DNA of 64,000 nucleotides from Desulfosarcina cetonica JCM 12296 (GCF_001311845.1 NZ_BBCC01000007.1:1-64000), one strand, 5' to 3'; positions 17,685 to 27,099 are shown, numbered from the stretch's first letter. Numbers and translations: made by a program. Notes: generated by a model not told the origin, from the sequence alone.

Positions 17685-18440
17685 ATGGGATGGATGGGTA
17701 AAATTGTCGGTGGGACCATCGGTTTTGCCATTGGAGGGCCGCTGGGCGCCATTTTCGGCGCAGCTTTTGGTCATGCTTTCGATACTGGCGCAGAAATCGA
17801 CGAAAAAGCAGCCCACCAACGATTGTCAAGCACGGAGCAGCACCAGCTGACCTTTTTTGTGGCGGCTTTTTCCATGTTGGCCAAACTTTCTCAAACCGAC
17901 GGGCATGTCACCCGTGAAGAGATCGACTCCATCGAAACGTTCATGGAGAGGGATCTGCATTTAACCCCCCAAAGCCGTAACGTGGCGGTCAATATCTTCC
18001 GCACCGCCCTTAATGCACCGGGGACATTCGATGATTTTGCCCGGCAGTTTTACGGCCAATTTCAGCTTAAGCCCCAGATGCTGGAGTTGATGATTGATAT
18101 CCTCATTCGGGTCGCTGTTGCCGATGGCCAAATGACGGCTGGAGAAGAAAACTTAATCCTGTCGGCCGTAACCATCTTCAATTTCAGCCATTCCCGCTAC
18201 GAACAGCTGAAATCCCAGTACGTCAAAACCGCTGACAAAGCCTACGCCGTGTTGGGGTGCAGCCCGAACGATTCTGATGAACAGGTAAAACGATGTTATC
18301 GCCAGCGCGTTCAGGAATACCATCCGGATAAGATCGCCGCCAAAGGATTGCCGGAAGAGTTCACCCGCTTTGCCCAGGACAAGTTCAGGGAGATCCAGGA
18401 TGCATGGGAACAGATCAAGGACGCCCGTGGAATCAAATAA
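17685..18440 (+). CDS. TerB-like and DnaJ-domain co-chaperone (DjlA-like)
   Basis: A 251-residue protein with three parts. The first is a glycine-rich N-terminal hydrophobic segment (VGGTIGFAIGGPLGAIFGAA), a glycine-zipper membrane association element. The second is a TerB/DjlA-type helical domain with paired acidic motifs (QTDGHVTREEID, VADGQMTAGEENL). The third is a C-terminal J domain with the HPD tripeptide in EYHPDKI. J domains stimulate DnaK ATPase, and DjlA is a membrane-anchored co-chaperone. GGAGG precedes the ATG. Its divergent position next to the SPFH/AAA-Lon cluster supports a shared proteostasis function at the membrane. Confidence 0.88.
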   Translation: MGWMGKIVGGTIGFAIGGPLGAIFGAAFGHAFDTGAEIDEKAAHQRLSSTEQHQLTFFVAAFSMLAKLSQTDGHVTREEIDSIETFMERDLHLTPQSRNVAVNIFRTALNAPGTFDDFARQFYGQFQLKPQMLELMIDILIRVAVADGQMTAGEENLILSAVTIFNFSHSRYEQLKSQYVKTADKAYAVLGCSPNDSDEQVKRCYRQRVQEYHPDKIAAKGLPEEFTRFAQDKFREIQDAWEQIKDARGIK

Positions 18441-18800
18441 TCTACCGGCACGGAAAAAAATGCCCATGGGAAAGATCAAAATTGCCCCGGTGCGCTGCAT
18501 TTGAAAGCCGGGCACCGCTTTCGTCAATGATGAACCAAGGACCCGGATCATTCGGCAAAATGAATCACCGGTTCCCGGCGAACGCTAAAAAAATCTATAA
18601 AATACAGACTGTTTATATGTATTGAGACAAACCCGGATTGGTTTTTAGGAGGTGGCTGCCCAGTCGGAAAGGGAACTGAATAACGACGTTGTTAATCCAA
18701 TTTGTTCTTGTTGCACAGTGCTTGCATAAGACGTTGACATCCTTTTTGACGGATTCCTAAAAAAGGATGTCGTTTTAACGCGCTTATTATAGGAGATGAA
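18441..18800. other. intergenic stretch without a gene
   Basis: No convincing coding frame. It holds a weak stem (CGGTGC 18488-18493 with GCACCG 18512-18517) after the TerB-DnaJ gene. The perfect 12-bp stem-loop at 18736-18771 is listed separately. An AGGAGATGAA ribosome site just before 18801 belongs to the next gene. Confidence 0.6.
18736..18771. repeat. perfect stem-loop, 12-bp arms
   Basis: GACATCCTTTTT (18736-18747) pairs exactly with AAAAAGGATGTC (18760-18771) around a 12-nt loop, followed by GTTTT. It may be a weak terminator or an operator for the gene starting 30 nt downstream. Confidence 0.55.
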
Positions 18801-19265
18801 ATGATAACCCTTGATCCTGAAAAATCCATCCTGAACATCGCCGACCGAAAAAAAGGAGACAAGCGGGAGGAAACAGGAACTGCTGAATTTGATTCTCTTT
18901 TCAAGGACTTGATCAAAACCGAGGACGCTTCGAATACGGTTTCTGGGCAGGATACGGCCGTTTTTGATATCCGACCGGTGCGCTTTTCAGAACCCACGCC
19001 ATCGTCACAAGCGACGACCGTCGATCATGTTCAGCAATTGATTGAAACCATGGATGTGTATCAGCAAAAATTGAGCGAACCCCGTGCAACATTGAAGGAG
19101 ATCGAACCTTACCTTGAGGACCTGGCTTCCCACGCCAAGTCCCTTGAAGACCATTGCAACTCGGTGTCGGATGACGATGAACTGAAAGCCATTGTCAATC
19201 AGTCACTGGCCCTCGCATCCATGGAAATCGTTCGGTATAGAAATGGTGAGTACAATAATCCGTAA
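18801..19265 (+). CDS. conserved-looking hypothetical helical protein
   Basis: A 154-residue soluble acidic protein (MITLDPEKSILNIADRKK). A low-complexity, probably disordered first half leads to a helical second half (VQQLIETMDVYQQKLSEPRA, then YLEDLASHAKSLEDHCNSVS) with amphipathic periodicity. There is no signal peptide or membrane segment. I do not recognise the family. AGGAGATGAA lies just upstream. It converges on an orphan receiver gene 32 bp away, so a signalling link is possible but not shown. Confidence 0.7.
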   Translation: MITLDPEKSILNIADRKKGDKREETGTAEFDSLFKDLIKTEDASNTVSGQDTAVFDIRPVRFSEPTPSSQATTVDHVQQLIETMDVYQQKLSEPRATLKEIEPYLEDLASHAKSLEDHCNSVSDDDELKAIVNQSLALASMEIVRYRNGEYNNP

Positions 19266-19297
19266 TCCTGATATATTGTACGCCATTCTGGCTGGAA

Positions 19298-19747
19298 TTA
19301 GAAATTGGCAATGTTTTTTGCGAACTCGGGATCGTTAAACAGTCGCTTTGCAAATTTAAGGTATTTTTCAGCAATGGCGCGGACAGCCAATTGCAGTGCA
19401 TATGGTCTCACCGGTTTTTCGATTAAATGATTCACATCGGACGCGATGCACATGTTGACCACATCATCGCTGGCATTCCCCGTTACGATAATGGCGTCGG
19501 AATGCGCGGTGGGGAACTTTTCCTCAATGGTATCCAGGAAATAGAATCCGCTCGACCCGCCTAAAAAAACATCGACCACAAAAATTGCGACACCGATATC
19601 TCTACCCAGGCAATAATAGGTCGCTTCCTCAGGATCGGTGAAGGACAAAACTTTGCCCCATGCGTAAAAACGTTCAATGGTCGTTGAGATCAGTTCACAC
19701 ACATCTGGGTCGTCATCGACAATGATTACATCCAGCCCATCACTCAT
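19298..19747 (-). CDS. stand-alone response-regulator receiver protein
   Basis: A protein of 149 residues from ATG 19747 (MSDGLDVIIVDDDPD). It has a complete receiver domain: the acidic pocket VDDDPD, phospho-Asp in FVVDVFLGG (~residue 57), switch Thr in IIVTGNA (~84) and conserved Lys in IEKPVRP (~106). No output domain follows, only a short helical tail. GGGGAGATAAG precedes the start. The gene for a sigma-54 response regulator lies 56 bp upstream in the same direction, so the two are likely co-transcribed. No histidine kinase is in the window. It may act by protein contact, as CheY or Spo0F do. Confidence 0.85.
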   Translation of the reverse strand: MSDGLDVIIVDDDPDVCELISTTIERFYAWGKVLSFTDPEEATYYCLGRDIGVAIFVVDVFLGGSSGFYFLDTIEEKFPTAHSDAIIVTGNASDDVVNMCIASDVNHLIEKPVRPYALQLAVRAIAEKYLKFAKRLFNDPEFAKNIANF

Positions 19748-19803
19748 ATGCTTATCTCCCCCCATCGGAAAAAAGTGCATTCTCGCATAATTTACCGACA
19801 CCC

Positions 19804-21153
19804 CTATATATGGGTATCCCCAATGCCGTATTTGGCTATCTTCCGATAAACCGTGGTGATGTTGATACCCAATAATTTGGCCGCTTCTGCCTTGTTCCCA
19901 CCCGTCTTTCCCAGCGCTTGCATAATCACTTTTTTTCGATTGCCTGCAGGTTGAAGGTGCTCTCGGCTGAGAAGTCGGTGGTCGTCTTTTGTGCGATTTC
20001 AGGAGGGAGATCGTCGACATCCAACACCTCCTTGACACCCATGGCAAAGGCACGTTGAATCACATTTTCGAGTTGGCGGATATTCCCCGGCCAATGATAC
20101 CCCATCAGTTTACCCATTGCCTCCGGAGTGACCACCCATCGTGTTGTCGCCTTTAAATTTTGAAATGAAATGGTTCACCAATAAAGGAATGTCTTCCATG
20201 ATTTCCCGTAAAGGGGGCATGGTGATGGAGATCACGTTGAGGCGGTAAAAAAGATCCTCCCGAAATGTTTTGTTTTTTATGGCCTCATCAATATTTTTAT
20301 TCGTAGCGGCAATCACCCGAACATCGACCTCTTGCTCCCTTGTATCACCCACCGGGCGAACTCTTTTTTCCTGCAGTACACGTAAAAGGCTTACTTGGAC
20401 GGCCGGTGAGACTTCCGCGATTTCATCCAGAAAAATGGTCCCCCCATCAGCGGCCTGGAATAGGCCATCGGCATCCTTCGAAGCCCCGGTGAAAGCGCCC
20501 TTAATATGTCCAAAGAGTTCTCTCTCCAGCAAGCTTTCGGCAATGGCACCGCAGTTTACCGGTATAAAAGGGCCATCTCGGCGGTCACTGTTGTTGTGAA
20601 TGATATTGGCGGTCAACCCTTTGCCGGTGCCGCTTTCACCCTCAATCAACACAGTGGGGCTACCAAAGCTGATCTTGTCGATAACATCGTATATTTCTTG
20701 CATTTTTGGGGACATTCCGACAAGTTCATCATATTTAAAATGCTCTTTTAGACGGCCGCGAATCCTTAAATTTTCTTCTTTTAAGCGCTGCTTTTCAATA
20801 ATTCGTTCGATCAGGATTTTAAATCGATCAAAATTGATCGGTTTCTGAAGAAAATCGTAACTACCCAATCTCATGGCCTCAATGGCCGATTCAATGGTGC
20901 CATAACCGGAAACGATGATGACTTCGGTCTCGGGGGAGGCTTCTTTGATGCGTCGAAGGAGTTCCATCCCGTTGATTTCGGGCATGATCAGATCACTAAA
21001 GACCACACTGAAGTGCTGGTTACGAACCCTTTCGATGGCCTTAAGACCACTCGATTCAGTTTCCACCGCAAATCCGCAGCGACTTAAGAATTGTTGAACG
21101 ATAGATAAGATTTGTTGATCATCATCAACAAAAAGAACTTTATGATTTTTCAT
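19804..21153 (-). CDS. NtrC-family sigma-54 response regulator (two frameshifts)
   Basis: In order: an N-terminal receiver domain (VLFVDDDQQ; phospho-Asp in VVFSDLIMPE; Lys in FLQKPINFD); an AAA+ domain with GESGTGKG, the GAFTGA sigma-54 loop and IFLDEIAEV; and a C-terminal Fis helix (GGNKAEAAKLLGI). The frame breaks near 20,130 (one missing G before VTPEAMGKLMG) and near 19,930 (a run of seven A needs eight to give IEKKVIMQALGK). Repaired length is ~450 residues, typical of the family. It ends 56 bp before the orphan receiver. The target promoter is not obvious; I saw no strong -24/-12 element nearby. Confidence 0.88.
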
Positions 21154-21532
21154 ACTTTCTTTTAATCAACAGTCCACAAAAGAATACAAAGAGAAAAGGG
21201 GGTTAAAAAAAATATGTTGGAGTCAAATCCTCCCTGAACCGCACGTATTATTCTATAAATCCAATATTTCTATATATGTCTGAACGTTGCGGGAAAGTCA
21301 AGTGAGAGGTGGTGTGTTTTCAATGGTTCTGTCGAAATGCATTGGCATCCATTCTGCTACAGCATGTGCCACTTGGTTTCTGCAAATGTCGTCACCATTG
21401 ATTCACAGCCCTGGCAGTATCTTGATGCTGACTTGAATGAGCCTCCTGTTCTACCGGTTGAATGTTGTTTGCGATAAATGATGTGCCATTAAGGTATGGT
21501 ACAACTCTACAACCCAACTTCATGGAGGTTCT
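21154..21532. other. intergenic stretch between divergent genes
   Basis: About 380 bp, visibly A+T-rich near 21,160-21,270. It contains the divergent promoters of the response regulator and the secreted HhH protein. I see no coding frame, hairpin or repeat worth naming, apart from GGAGG at 21522-21526, which serves the next ATG. Confidence 0.55.
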
Positions 21533-21814
21533 ATGAAAAGCACAATTCAGAAAAACTTTTATCAAACGATTTGCATCGCGCTTCTGGTCATTTTTGTGGG
21601 TGCCTATTGCGCCGCAGCAGCGGAAACGATCAATATCAACACCGCAACGGTCGAGGACTTGGTCAAATTGGATCGTGTGGGCCAAAAATATGCCGAACGA
21701 ATCGTCGCGTACCGGAACGAATTTGGTCCTTTCGAAAAACCAGAGGACATCATGAACGTCAAAGGAATTGGTGAAAAGACCTGGGAGGTCAACAAAAACC
21801 GCATTACCATTTGA
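21533..21814 (+). CDS. secreted ComEA-like helix-hairpin-helix protein
   Basis: A 93-residue protein. A signal peptide (KNFYQTICIALLVIFVGAYC, then AAAAE, with a possible AAA-E cleavage) is followed by two helix-hairpin-helix motifs: ININTATVEDLVKLDRVGQK and FEKPEDIMNVKGIGEKTWE. ComEA-type proteins bind DNA in the periplasm during uptake, and short single-domain versions are common in Desulfobacterota. GGAGG lies seven bases from the ATG. It is monocistronic, with its own terminator directly downstream. Confidence 0.85.
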   Translation: MKSTIQKNFYQTICIALLVIFVGAYCAAAAETININTATVEDLVKLDRVGQKYAERIVAYRNEFGPFEKPEDIMNVKGIGEKTWEVNKNRITI

Positions 21815-21829
21815 TATTTGATAAAGGCA

Positions 21830-21870
21830 TGGTGGGCACCCCGTTGATCTGTGTGACGGGGTGCCCACCA
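21830..21870 (+). terminator. intrinsic terminator after the HhH gene
   Basis: TGGTGGGCACCCCGT (21830-21844) and ACGGGGTGCCCACCA (21856-21870) form a perfect 15-bp G+C-rich stem with an 11-nt loop, followed by TTAAATTT. It starts 16 nt past the stop codon. Confidence 0.8.
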
Positions 21871-22090
21871 TTAAATTTGGATCCCGCAATATTTTTACTT
21901 AGCTGCCTACCGTATTTCTGCAATACTCTTCTTATAAAATAGAGGTTGACCCTCAATCAATTTTATGTTCAATAGCTGAACGCTCAAACTCTTATTCCCC
22001 AAACATCCCTATACACCGATTCCGGCGATTTTTATTGCTCCATGCCTAAAACCGCTTGTAACTCACCCGGCGGAGCTATATCCAAAACAA

Positions 22091-22672
22091 ATGGAATTGA
22101 AACGTTTAAAGACGTTCTTCATGCTTGAAATGATTGCCGAAAATCGTCCTCGGTCCCAACGCGAATTTTCCGATTCGCTCGACATTTCCTTGGGGCTGGT
22201 CAATACTTTTATTAAACGGCTCATTAATAAAGGGTATTGTACGGTAAAGGCATTGCCCAGAAAGCGAATCCGATATGTACTGACACCGCTGGGCGCCACC
22301 GAAAAGACCAAGCTTGCATATGAATATATTTCGAGTGCCTATCAATCCTTCAAAACAGTTTGTTGTCGTCTGGAACGATTTTATGCGACTATCGAAGATG
22401 AAGGATTCCGCCGAATTGTGTTTTACGGGGCAGGGGAGATGAGTGAGATCGCCTTGCTCGCATTGAAAGAAACGAATCTCAACGTAATTGCCGTTGTCGA
22501 TCCCGTTAAAGCAGGAGAACGATGGGCCGGTCACGTCGTAAAGCCCATATCCGATCTTGATGGCCTGGATTTTGATGCTGTTTTGGTCACAACGACAGAC
22601 AACCCTGAAAAAGTGATCGAAACACTCGGAAAAAGCCGTTTTTCCCTGGATCGGGTCCGTTTTTTCGGTTGA
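22091..22672 (+). CDS. winged-helix and Rossmann-like regulator at head of polysaccharide locus
   Basis: A 193-residue protein. Residues 1-75 form a MarR-like winged helix (SQREFSDSLDISLGLVNTFI). Residues ~105-190 form a small Rossmann-like domain (RRIVFYGAGEMSEIALLALK; VIAVVDPVKAGERWAGHVV) like the CoA- or NAD-binding domains of sugar-acyltransferase and CapD-type proteins. The combination is seen at the front of O-antigen and EPS loci in Deltaproteobacteria, where it probably senses a nucleotide-sugar or acyl-CoA pool. The ligand is not identifiable. ATG 22121 is a possible later start; the GGAG before 22091 is rather far away. Confidence 0.75.
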   Translation: MELKRLKTFFMLEMIAENRPRSQREFSDSLDISLGLVNTFIKRLINKGYCTVKALPRKRIRYVLTPLGATEKTKLAYEYISSAYQSFKTVCCRLERFYATIEDEGFRRIVFYGAGEMSEIALLALKETNLNVIAVVDPVKAGERWAGHVVKPISDLDGLDFDAVLVTTTDNPEKVIETLGKSRFSLDRVRFFG

Positions 22673-22793
22673 AGAGCCGTTGGCAATGTTTTGAATCGTC
22701 GCTGCATAGAAATCGGCCAATTTTCCTCCGACTTCCTTGACGCCGCCGTTCTCTTTTTGACAGAAATCAATTGATGTCATAAAATCATATCAA

Positions 22794-22818
22794 AATGATT
22801 GCCTTAAATGAAATCATT
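22794..22818. promoter_or_regulatory. inverted repeat, candidate TA autoregulatory operator
   Basis: AATGATT (22794-22800) and AATCATT (22812-22818) are exact reverse complements, 16 bp before the antitoxin start. Ribbon-helix-helix antitoxins usually bind such short palindromes in their own promoter. Confidence 0.5.
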
Positions 22819-22833
22819 GATTAGGAGGCTTTT

Positions 22834-23094
22834 ATGAAAGCTGTTACCATCAGGGGGGTGGAACCTGAAATTGCTGAAAAGCTAAAATCAAAAGCCGCGA
22901 ATGAGGGGAAAAGCGTAAATCAACTAATTCTCGAAATTATCAAGACGAATCTTGGATTAAAAAAAGAAAAGAAATATTCCCGTGAATATGATGATTTGGA
23001 TAGCTTGTTTGGCAGCTGGACAAATGAAGAATATATGGAAATACAATCCGCTATCGATCAATCACGCCAGATCGACCAGAAACTCTGGAAATGA
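22834..23094 (+). CDS. ribbon-helix-helix antitoxin
   Basis: An 86-residue protein. The N-terminal 40 residues (MKAVTIRGVEPEIAEKLKSK ... GKSVNQLILEII) fit the FitA/Arc-type ribbon-helix-helix fold. The acidic, aromatic tail (DDLDSLFGSWTNEEYMEIQS) is the usual toxin-neutralising segment. GGAGG is at 22823-22827. Its stop overlaps the toxin start by ATGA, a typical toxin-antitoxin coupling. Confidence 0.85.
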   Translation: MKAVTIRGVEPEIAEKLKSKAANEGKSVNQLILEIIKTNLGLKKEKKYSREYDDLDSLFGSWTNEEYMEIQSAIDQSRQIDQKLWK

Positions 23095-23492
23095 AGAACG
23101 TTTTGATTGACACTAATATCTATTCCCTCGCCATGAAAGGCGATGAAAAAGTTGTCGCTGAATTGAGAAAAATAGACTGTATCGGGTTTTCTGCAATAAG
23201 CATCGGAGAGCTTTTTTCCGGCTTCAAGGGCGGGCGCCGCGAAAGCAAAAACCGGCAAGAACTGGATATATTCCTAGATTCGCCACGGGTTCGCGTACAC
23301 ACGATCGATGAGGAGACCGCTGACTTTTATGCTGCTATTGTAAATGACCTAAAAATGGCGGGAACTCCCATTCCTACTAACGATGTCTGGATTGCGGCCT
23401 CTGTTTTTCAGCATGGGTATAAAATTTATTCCATGGATAGGCATTTCCAATTGATTCCCGGACTTTTGAGATTCGAAGCATCTGAACGTTGA
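23091..23492 (+). CDS. vapC: PIN-domain toxin, VapC/FitB-like
   Basis: A 133-residue PIN nuclease. Acidic catalytic residues are in place: LIDTNIYS (Asp-7), SAISIGELFSG (Glu), and PTNDVWIAA (Asp ~98), with a final MDRHF motif. VapC/FitB toxins cleave tRNA or rRNA and are held by the upstream antitoxin. Its position at the entry to the polysaccharide locus suggests a stabilising or passenger module. Confidence 0.87.
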   Translation: MKNVLIDTNIYSLAMKGDEKVVAELRKIDCIGFSAISIGELFSGFKGGRRESKNRQELDIFLDSPRVRVHTIDEETADFYAAIVNDLKMAGTPIPTNDVWIAASVFQHGYKIYSMDRHFQLIPGLLRFEASER

Positions 23493-23532
23493 AAATGACC
23501 GACGACAAAAAAGCTCACATGGAGGAGCACCG

Positions 23533-24710
23533 GTGCGATTCATTGATTTAGGGGCTCAGCAGAAACGGATTCGGAAACAAATCGAGGCCAGCATTAGCGA
23601 CGTGTTGGATCATGGAAGCTATATCATGGGCCCGGAGGTTGGTCGACTGGAAGAAGTGCTTGGTAGGTATTGCGGTGTCAGGCACGCTATTTCCTGTTCA
23701 TCGGGCACCGACGCCCTGCTACTGGCACTGATGGCGTACAACGTTGGTCCAGGGGACGCCATTTTAACATCACCGTTCACTTTTATTGCCACTGCCGAGG
23801 TTATCCGGATCCTCGGTGCGACACCTGTGTTTGTCGATATTCACCCGGATACCTTCAACATCGATCCTTCAAAAATCAAGCTGGCATTATCAGCCTGAAA
23901 GCCGCTGATAATGCCCAATATCCACTCCCTGAGGGTTCAACCCGCTTGAAAGTGAAGGGAATCATTGCGGTGGACCTCTTTGGGTTGCCAGCGGATTACG
24001 ATGCGATTACAGCCATCGCGAAAGACAATAACCTGTTTGTCATCGAGGATGCAGCACAATCATTTGGTGCGGACTATCATGGAAGAAAAGCGTGCAGCCT
24101 TGCCGATGTAGCCTGCACTTCATTTTTTCCTGCAAAACCATTGGGGGGGTATGGCGATGGGGGGATGTGCTTCACGGATAACGATGATTTGGCCGATTTA
24201 ATCAAATCATTGCGTATTCATGGCAAGGGCATTCATAAATACGATAACGTCCGCATCGGCATTAACGGTCGATTGGACACCCTTCAGGCGGCGATTTTAA
24301 AGGCCAAGTTTGAGATTTTTCCAGAAGAGGTTGAACTCCGTCAGCAGGTGGTTCAACGTTACAACGAGATGTTGGTTTCTCTTCAGCCGGACTTAGCCGA
24401 AATTAAAACGCCCATGGTTCCAGATGGGATGCGCTCCGTATGGGCGCAATATTCTCTGTTGGCCAAAGATACCGAACACCGCACCAAAATCCAGGAGAGA
24501 TCAAACGCAGCGGGGATACCCACTGCCATTTATTATCCGATTCCTCTGCATCTTCAGGCGGCATTTTCCAATCTGGATTATACGAAAGGTGATTTCCCAG
24601 TGAGCGAAGATTTTTCGCAACGTATCTTCAGTCTTCCCATGCATCCGTACTTGACGGCAGAGGATCAAAAACGGATTTCCAATGTAATTCTATCGACTGG
24701 TAGAGAATAA
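23533..24710 (+). CDS. DegT/DnrJ/EryC1/StrS sugar aminotransferase (one frameshift), WbpE-like
   Basis: A GTG start at 23533 with GGAGGAG upstream gives MRFIDLGAQQKRIRKQIE. Hallmarks are SCSSGTDALLLALMA (PLP phosphate site), VIEDAAQSFGADY, and the Schiff-base Lys in SFFPAKPLGGYGDGG. The frame breaks near 23,896; one more C gives LSALKAADNAQ. Repaired length is ~393 residues, normal. These enzymes make amino sugars from 3- or 4-keto nucleotide sugars. Remnants of WbpB- and WbpD-like genes downstream suggest it belonged to a UDP-2,3-diamino-hexuronate pathway, which is now broken here. Confidence 0.88.
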
Positions 24711-25658
24711 ATACCGATCACTCAAACAAGCTTTAAGGTATTGAAAAATGGCTGAACATCATGGAAATACCACAAGCGGAAAATCAATATATTGAATTCA
24801 AATCCGAGAAAGTGTCCGCAAAAAATCTTGCAGAAGAGATTGTTGCTTTCGCCAATGCCGAAGGTGGTGAGATATGGATAGGCGTGGAAGACGACCTTCA
24901 AATTACGGGAATATCCCGTTCTTATGAAGAAGATATTATAAACATATGTCGCAGTGCAGTAATCCCGCCTCTGCAGCCGACATACGAGGAGGTGGATAGC
25001 GAAATAAAAGGAATTAAAATTGCGCGAATTTCCATCCCCAAAGGCGTTGACAGGCCCTATTACACGTCAAAAAATCAATATTATATTCGAGTCGGATCGA
25101 CAAAGCGCATCGCTTCCAGAGAGGAACTGATTCGACTTTTTCAGGCTTCCGGTCTGTTTCATTACGATCGGGTCGAAATCGATGGGACGAGTGTTTCCCA
25201 TTTGGATTTTTCTGCAATTTCCGATTATTTCTCCAATTATCAAATCAGTTTCGCCACTGAATCTGAGGATGAAAAAATACGATTATTGACTGCCAGCGAT
25301 GTTCTGGGGCCCAACGAGAAATCAACCTTGGGCGGGATGTTGGTATTTGGGATTAGTCCTGAAAAAATATTACCGCAGGCCGGAATCGCTTTTGCTCATT
25401 TTTCAGGCAACCATCTGGATGCCGAGCTCCTTGATAAAAAGAATTTTGGCGGTAGTCTGCCGCGTCAGGTCGACAACGCACTTGCAGCCATTAAAGCGAA
25501 CAGGCCTGTCGCCTCGACAATTCAGGGTGCCAAGCGTGTGGAGAGCCCCCATTATCCGGATAAGGTGTTTCGAGAACTATTGGTTAATGCCACGGTACAT
25601 CGAAATTACAGCGTTGTTGGGTCTCAAATACGGGTTTTTATGTTCAATGACCGTATTG

Positions 25659-25666
25659 AATTTATC
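25659..25666 (+). repeat. left target-site duplication of the IS
   Basis: AATTTATC, immediately outside the left inverted repeat, is identical to 27100-27107. It lies inside the Glu-Phe-Ile codons of the interrupted gene. Confidence 0.9.
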
Positions 25667-25794
25667 CTGCTTATAACGGATTTAGGGGAGCTTGATTCAA
25701 ATGAACTGAACATGCTGTGACCATGCCGCATGAAAAACACAACATGTTGATTTTACAGTAAATTTTCAAGTCTAGATTTTTTGCTAATAATTTT

Positions 25795-25840
25795 ATATAG
25801 TTAGAGACACATCCCCGCCAAAGGAGGTCTCTAACTATAT
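25795..25840 (+). promoter_or_regulatory. hairpin enclosing the transposase ribosome binding site
   Basis: ATATAGTTAGAGAC (25795-25808) pairs perfectly with 25827-25840. The AAGGAGG ribosome site is at the loop/stem border, and the A and U of the start codon lie in the stem base. Such structures in IS10 and IS50 block translation from read-through transcripts entering the IS. Confidence 0.7.
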
Positions 25841-27095
25841 GGGAATAGCAGATTCAACATCCGCTAACCGTAACAACAGAACCATATGCCTGCCCTTTTC
25901 TCAAGACAATTATGAATGCAACATCCTTAACCCAGAAGATTTCAGGCTTTGCATCGACCAACGAATCGAGCTGTTCCCGGAACTGTTTCCCGATGCGATC
26001 GCAAATGGATATCAGATGAAGGACATTTACCGTTCAAAAAAGCAGTCCATTTTGATCCGTCGAATAAAAATTGCTGGTGTCAACTACACCATCCGGCCTT
26101 CATTCATTATGCCTTACCTCGTTGGATGGGTAGACGAAATCGAAACGGCACTTTTTTTCAGGAAGTTCAACATTCCCTTTTGGGCTTTGAGTTATGGTTT
26201 TGGAAAAGACCCCATGTATTGGTATCGCATCGAGCAATCGATTGGGAGAAACAGCATTGTCGGAACAACGATCAGACGAGCTAAAGATCTTCCCAAGCAC
26301 CTTGCCGCCGATGAAAAACATACTCGGATTTCAGGTGAAAAAACATATGTGGCCACGACGGTTGGCGGTGGCTGTATCCTGGGTGCCGATGTTTCCAGAG
26401 ACGCTGGTGAGCAAGCGTTAACGGATGCATATCAGGTCTATAAAAATGAAGCCCGGCATTTAAATACGGCTTACTCACCAGAGACCGTGAATATGGATGG
26501 ATGGAAAGCCACCCGAAAGGCATGGCAATCGCTTTTCCCGGCGGTGGTTATCATTTGCTGCTTTTTGCATGTGTTCATCAAAATCCGTGACCGTGCCAAA
26601 AAGAAATACCGGGATATCTACGAGAATGTCGCCTCGAAGTTCTGGGATTGTTATCGTGCCGAAAGCAAGGGATCGTTTTGTCAACGAATAAGAAGACTGA
26701 TCGAATGGTGCGAAAGCAACGATGCACCCTCTGTAATCATTGATCCCTTAACGAAGCTACGGAAAAACATTGCTTCATACCGAGTGGCCTATGACCATCC
26801 GAAAGCCCATCGAACCAGTAATATGGTCGATCGGTTAATGCAACGGATGGATCGGCACCTGTATAGTACCCAATATTTTCATGGATCAACGGATTCAGCC
26901 CAGTTGAGTATTCGAGGTTGGACTCTGATCAACAACTTTGCTCCGTTCAATCCTCGAACCGCAAATGCCTTCAATGGATTGAAAAGCCCGGCTGAACGAT
27001 TAAACCAATTCCGATATCACGATAACTGGCTGCACAATTTGTACGTTTCGGCTTCTTTGGGTGGGTACCGGAGCCCTCCCCAAAATCCGATATAA
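25839..27095 (+). CDS. transposase of the IS (family not assigned)
   Basis: An intact 418-residue protein. A basic N-terminal region is followed by a likely DDE-type core. Candidate acidic residues are in LAADEKHTRIS, ILGADVSRD and VNMDGWKATRKAW. The middle hydrophobic strand (AVVIICCFLHVFIKIRDR) and the C-terminal WTLINNFAPFNPRT block are typical of transposase C-termini. AAGGAGG lies before the ATG but within a strong hairpin. The final residues RSPPQNPI are encoded by the terminal inverted repeat. A decayed copy of the 3' end lies at 39,545-39,742. Confidence 0.85.
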   Translation: MGIADSTSANRNNRTICLPFSQDNYECNILNPEDFRLCIDQRIELFPELFPDAIANGYQMKDIYRSKKQSILIRRIKIAGVNYTIRPSFIMPYLVGWVDEIETALFFRKFNIPFWALSYGFGKDPMYWYRIEQSIGRNSIVGTTIRRAKDLPKHLAADEKHTRISGEKTYVATTVGGGCILGADVSRDAGEQALTDAYQVYKNEARHLNTAYSPETVNMDGWKATRKAWQSLFPAVVIICCFLHVFIKIRDRAKKKYRDIYENVASKFWDCYRAESKGSFCQRIRRLIEWCESNDAPSVIIDPLTKLRKNIASYRVAYDHPKAHRTSNMVDRLMQRMDRHLYSTQYFHGSTDSAQLSIRGWTLINNFAPFNPRTANAFNGLKSPAERLNQFRYHDNWLHNLYVSASLGGYRSPPQNPI

Positions 27096-27099
27096 TCAG

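Larger units (their letters stand above)
25667..27099 (+). mobile_element. complete insertion sequence, 1,433 bp
   Basis: Terminal repeats are CTGCTTATAACGGATTT on the left and CTGATTATATCGGATTT on the right (reverse complement), continuing to GGGGAG. They agree at 21 of 24 positions. The element is flanked by a perfect 8-bp target duplication and restores an open frame when removed, so its ends are exact. It carries one transposase gene whose stop lies within the right repeat. The intact ends, long open frame and perfect duplication point to recent insertion. I could not assign the IS family. Confidence 0.92.

Noticed and set aside
18488-18517. Hairpin CGGTGC/GCACCG as a terminator of the TerB-DnaJ gene
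   Set aside because: The stem is only six pairs with a long loop and no T run follows.
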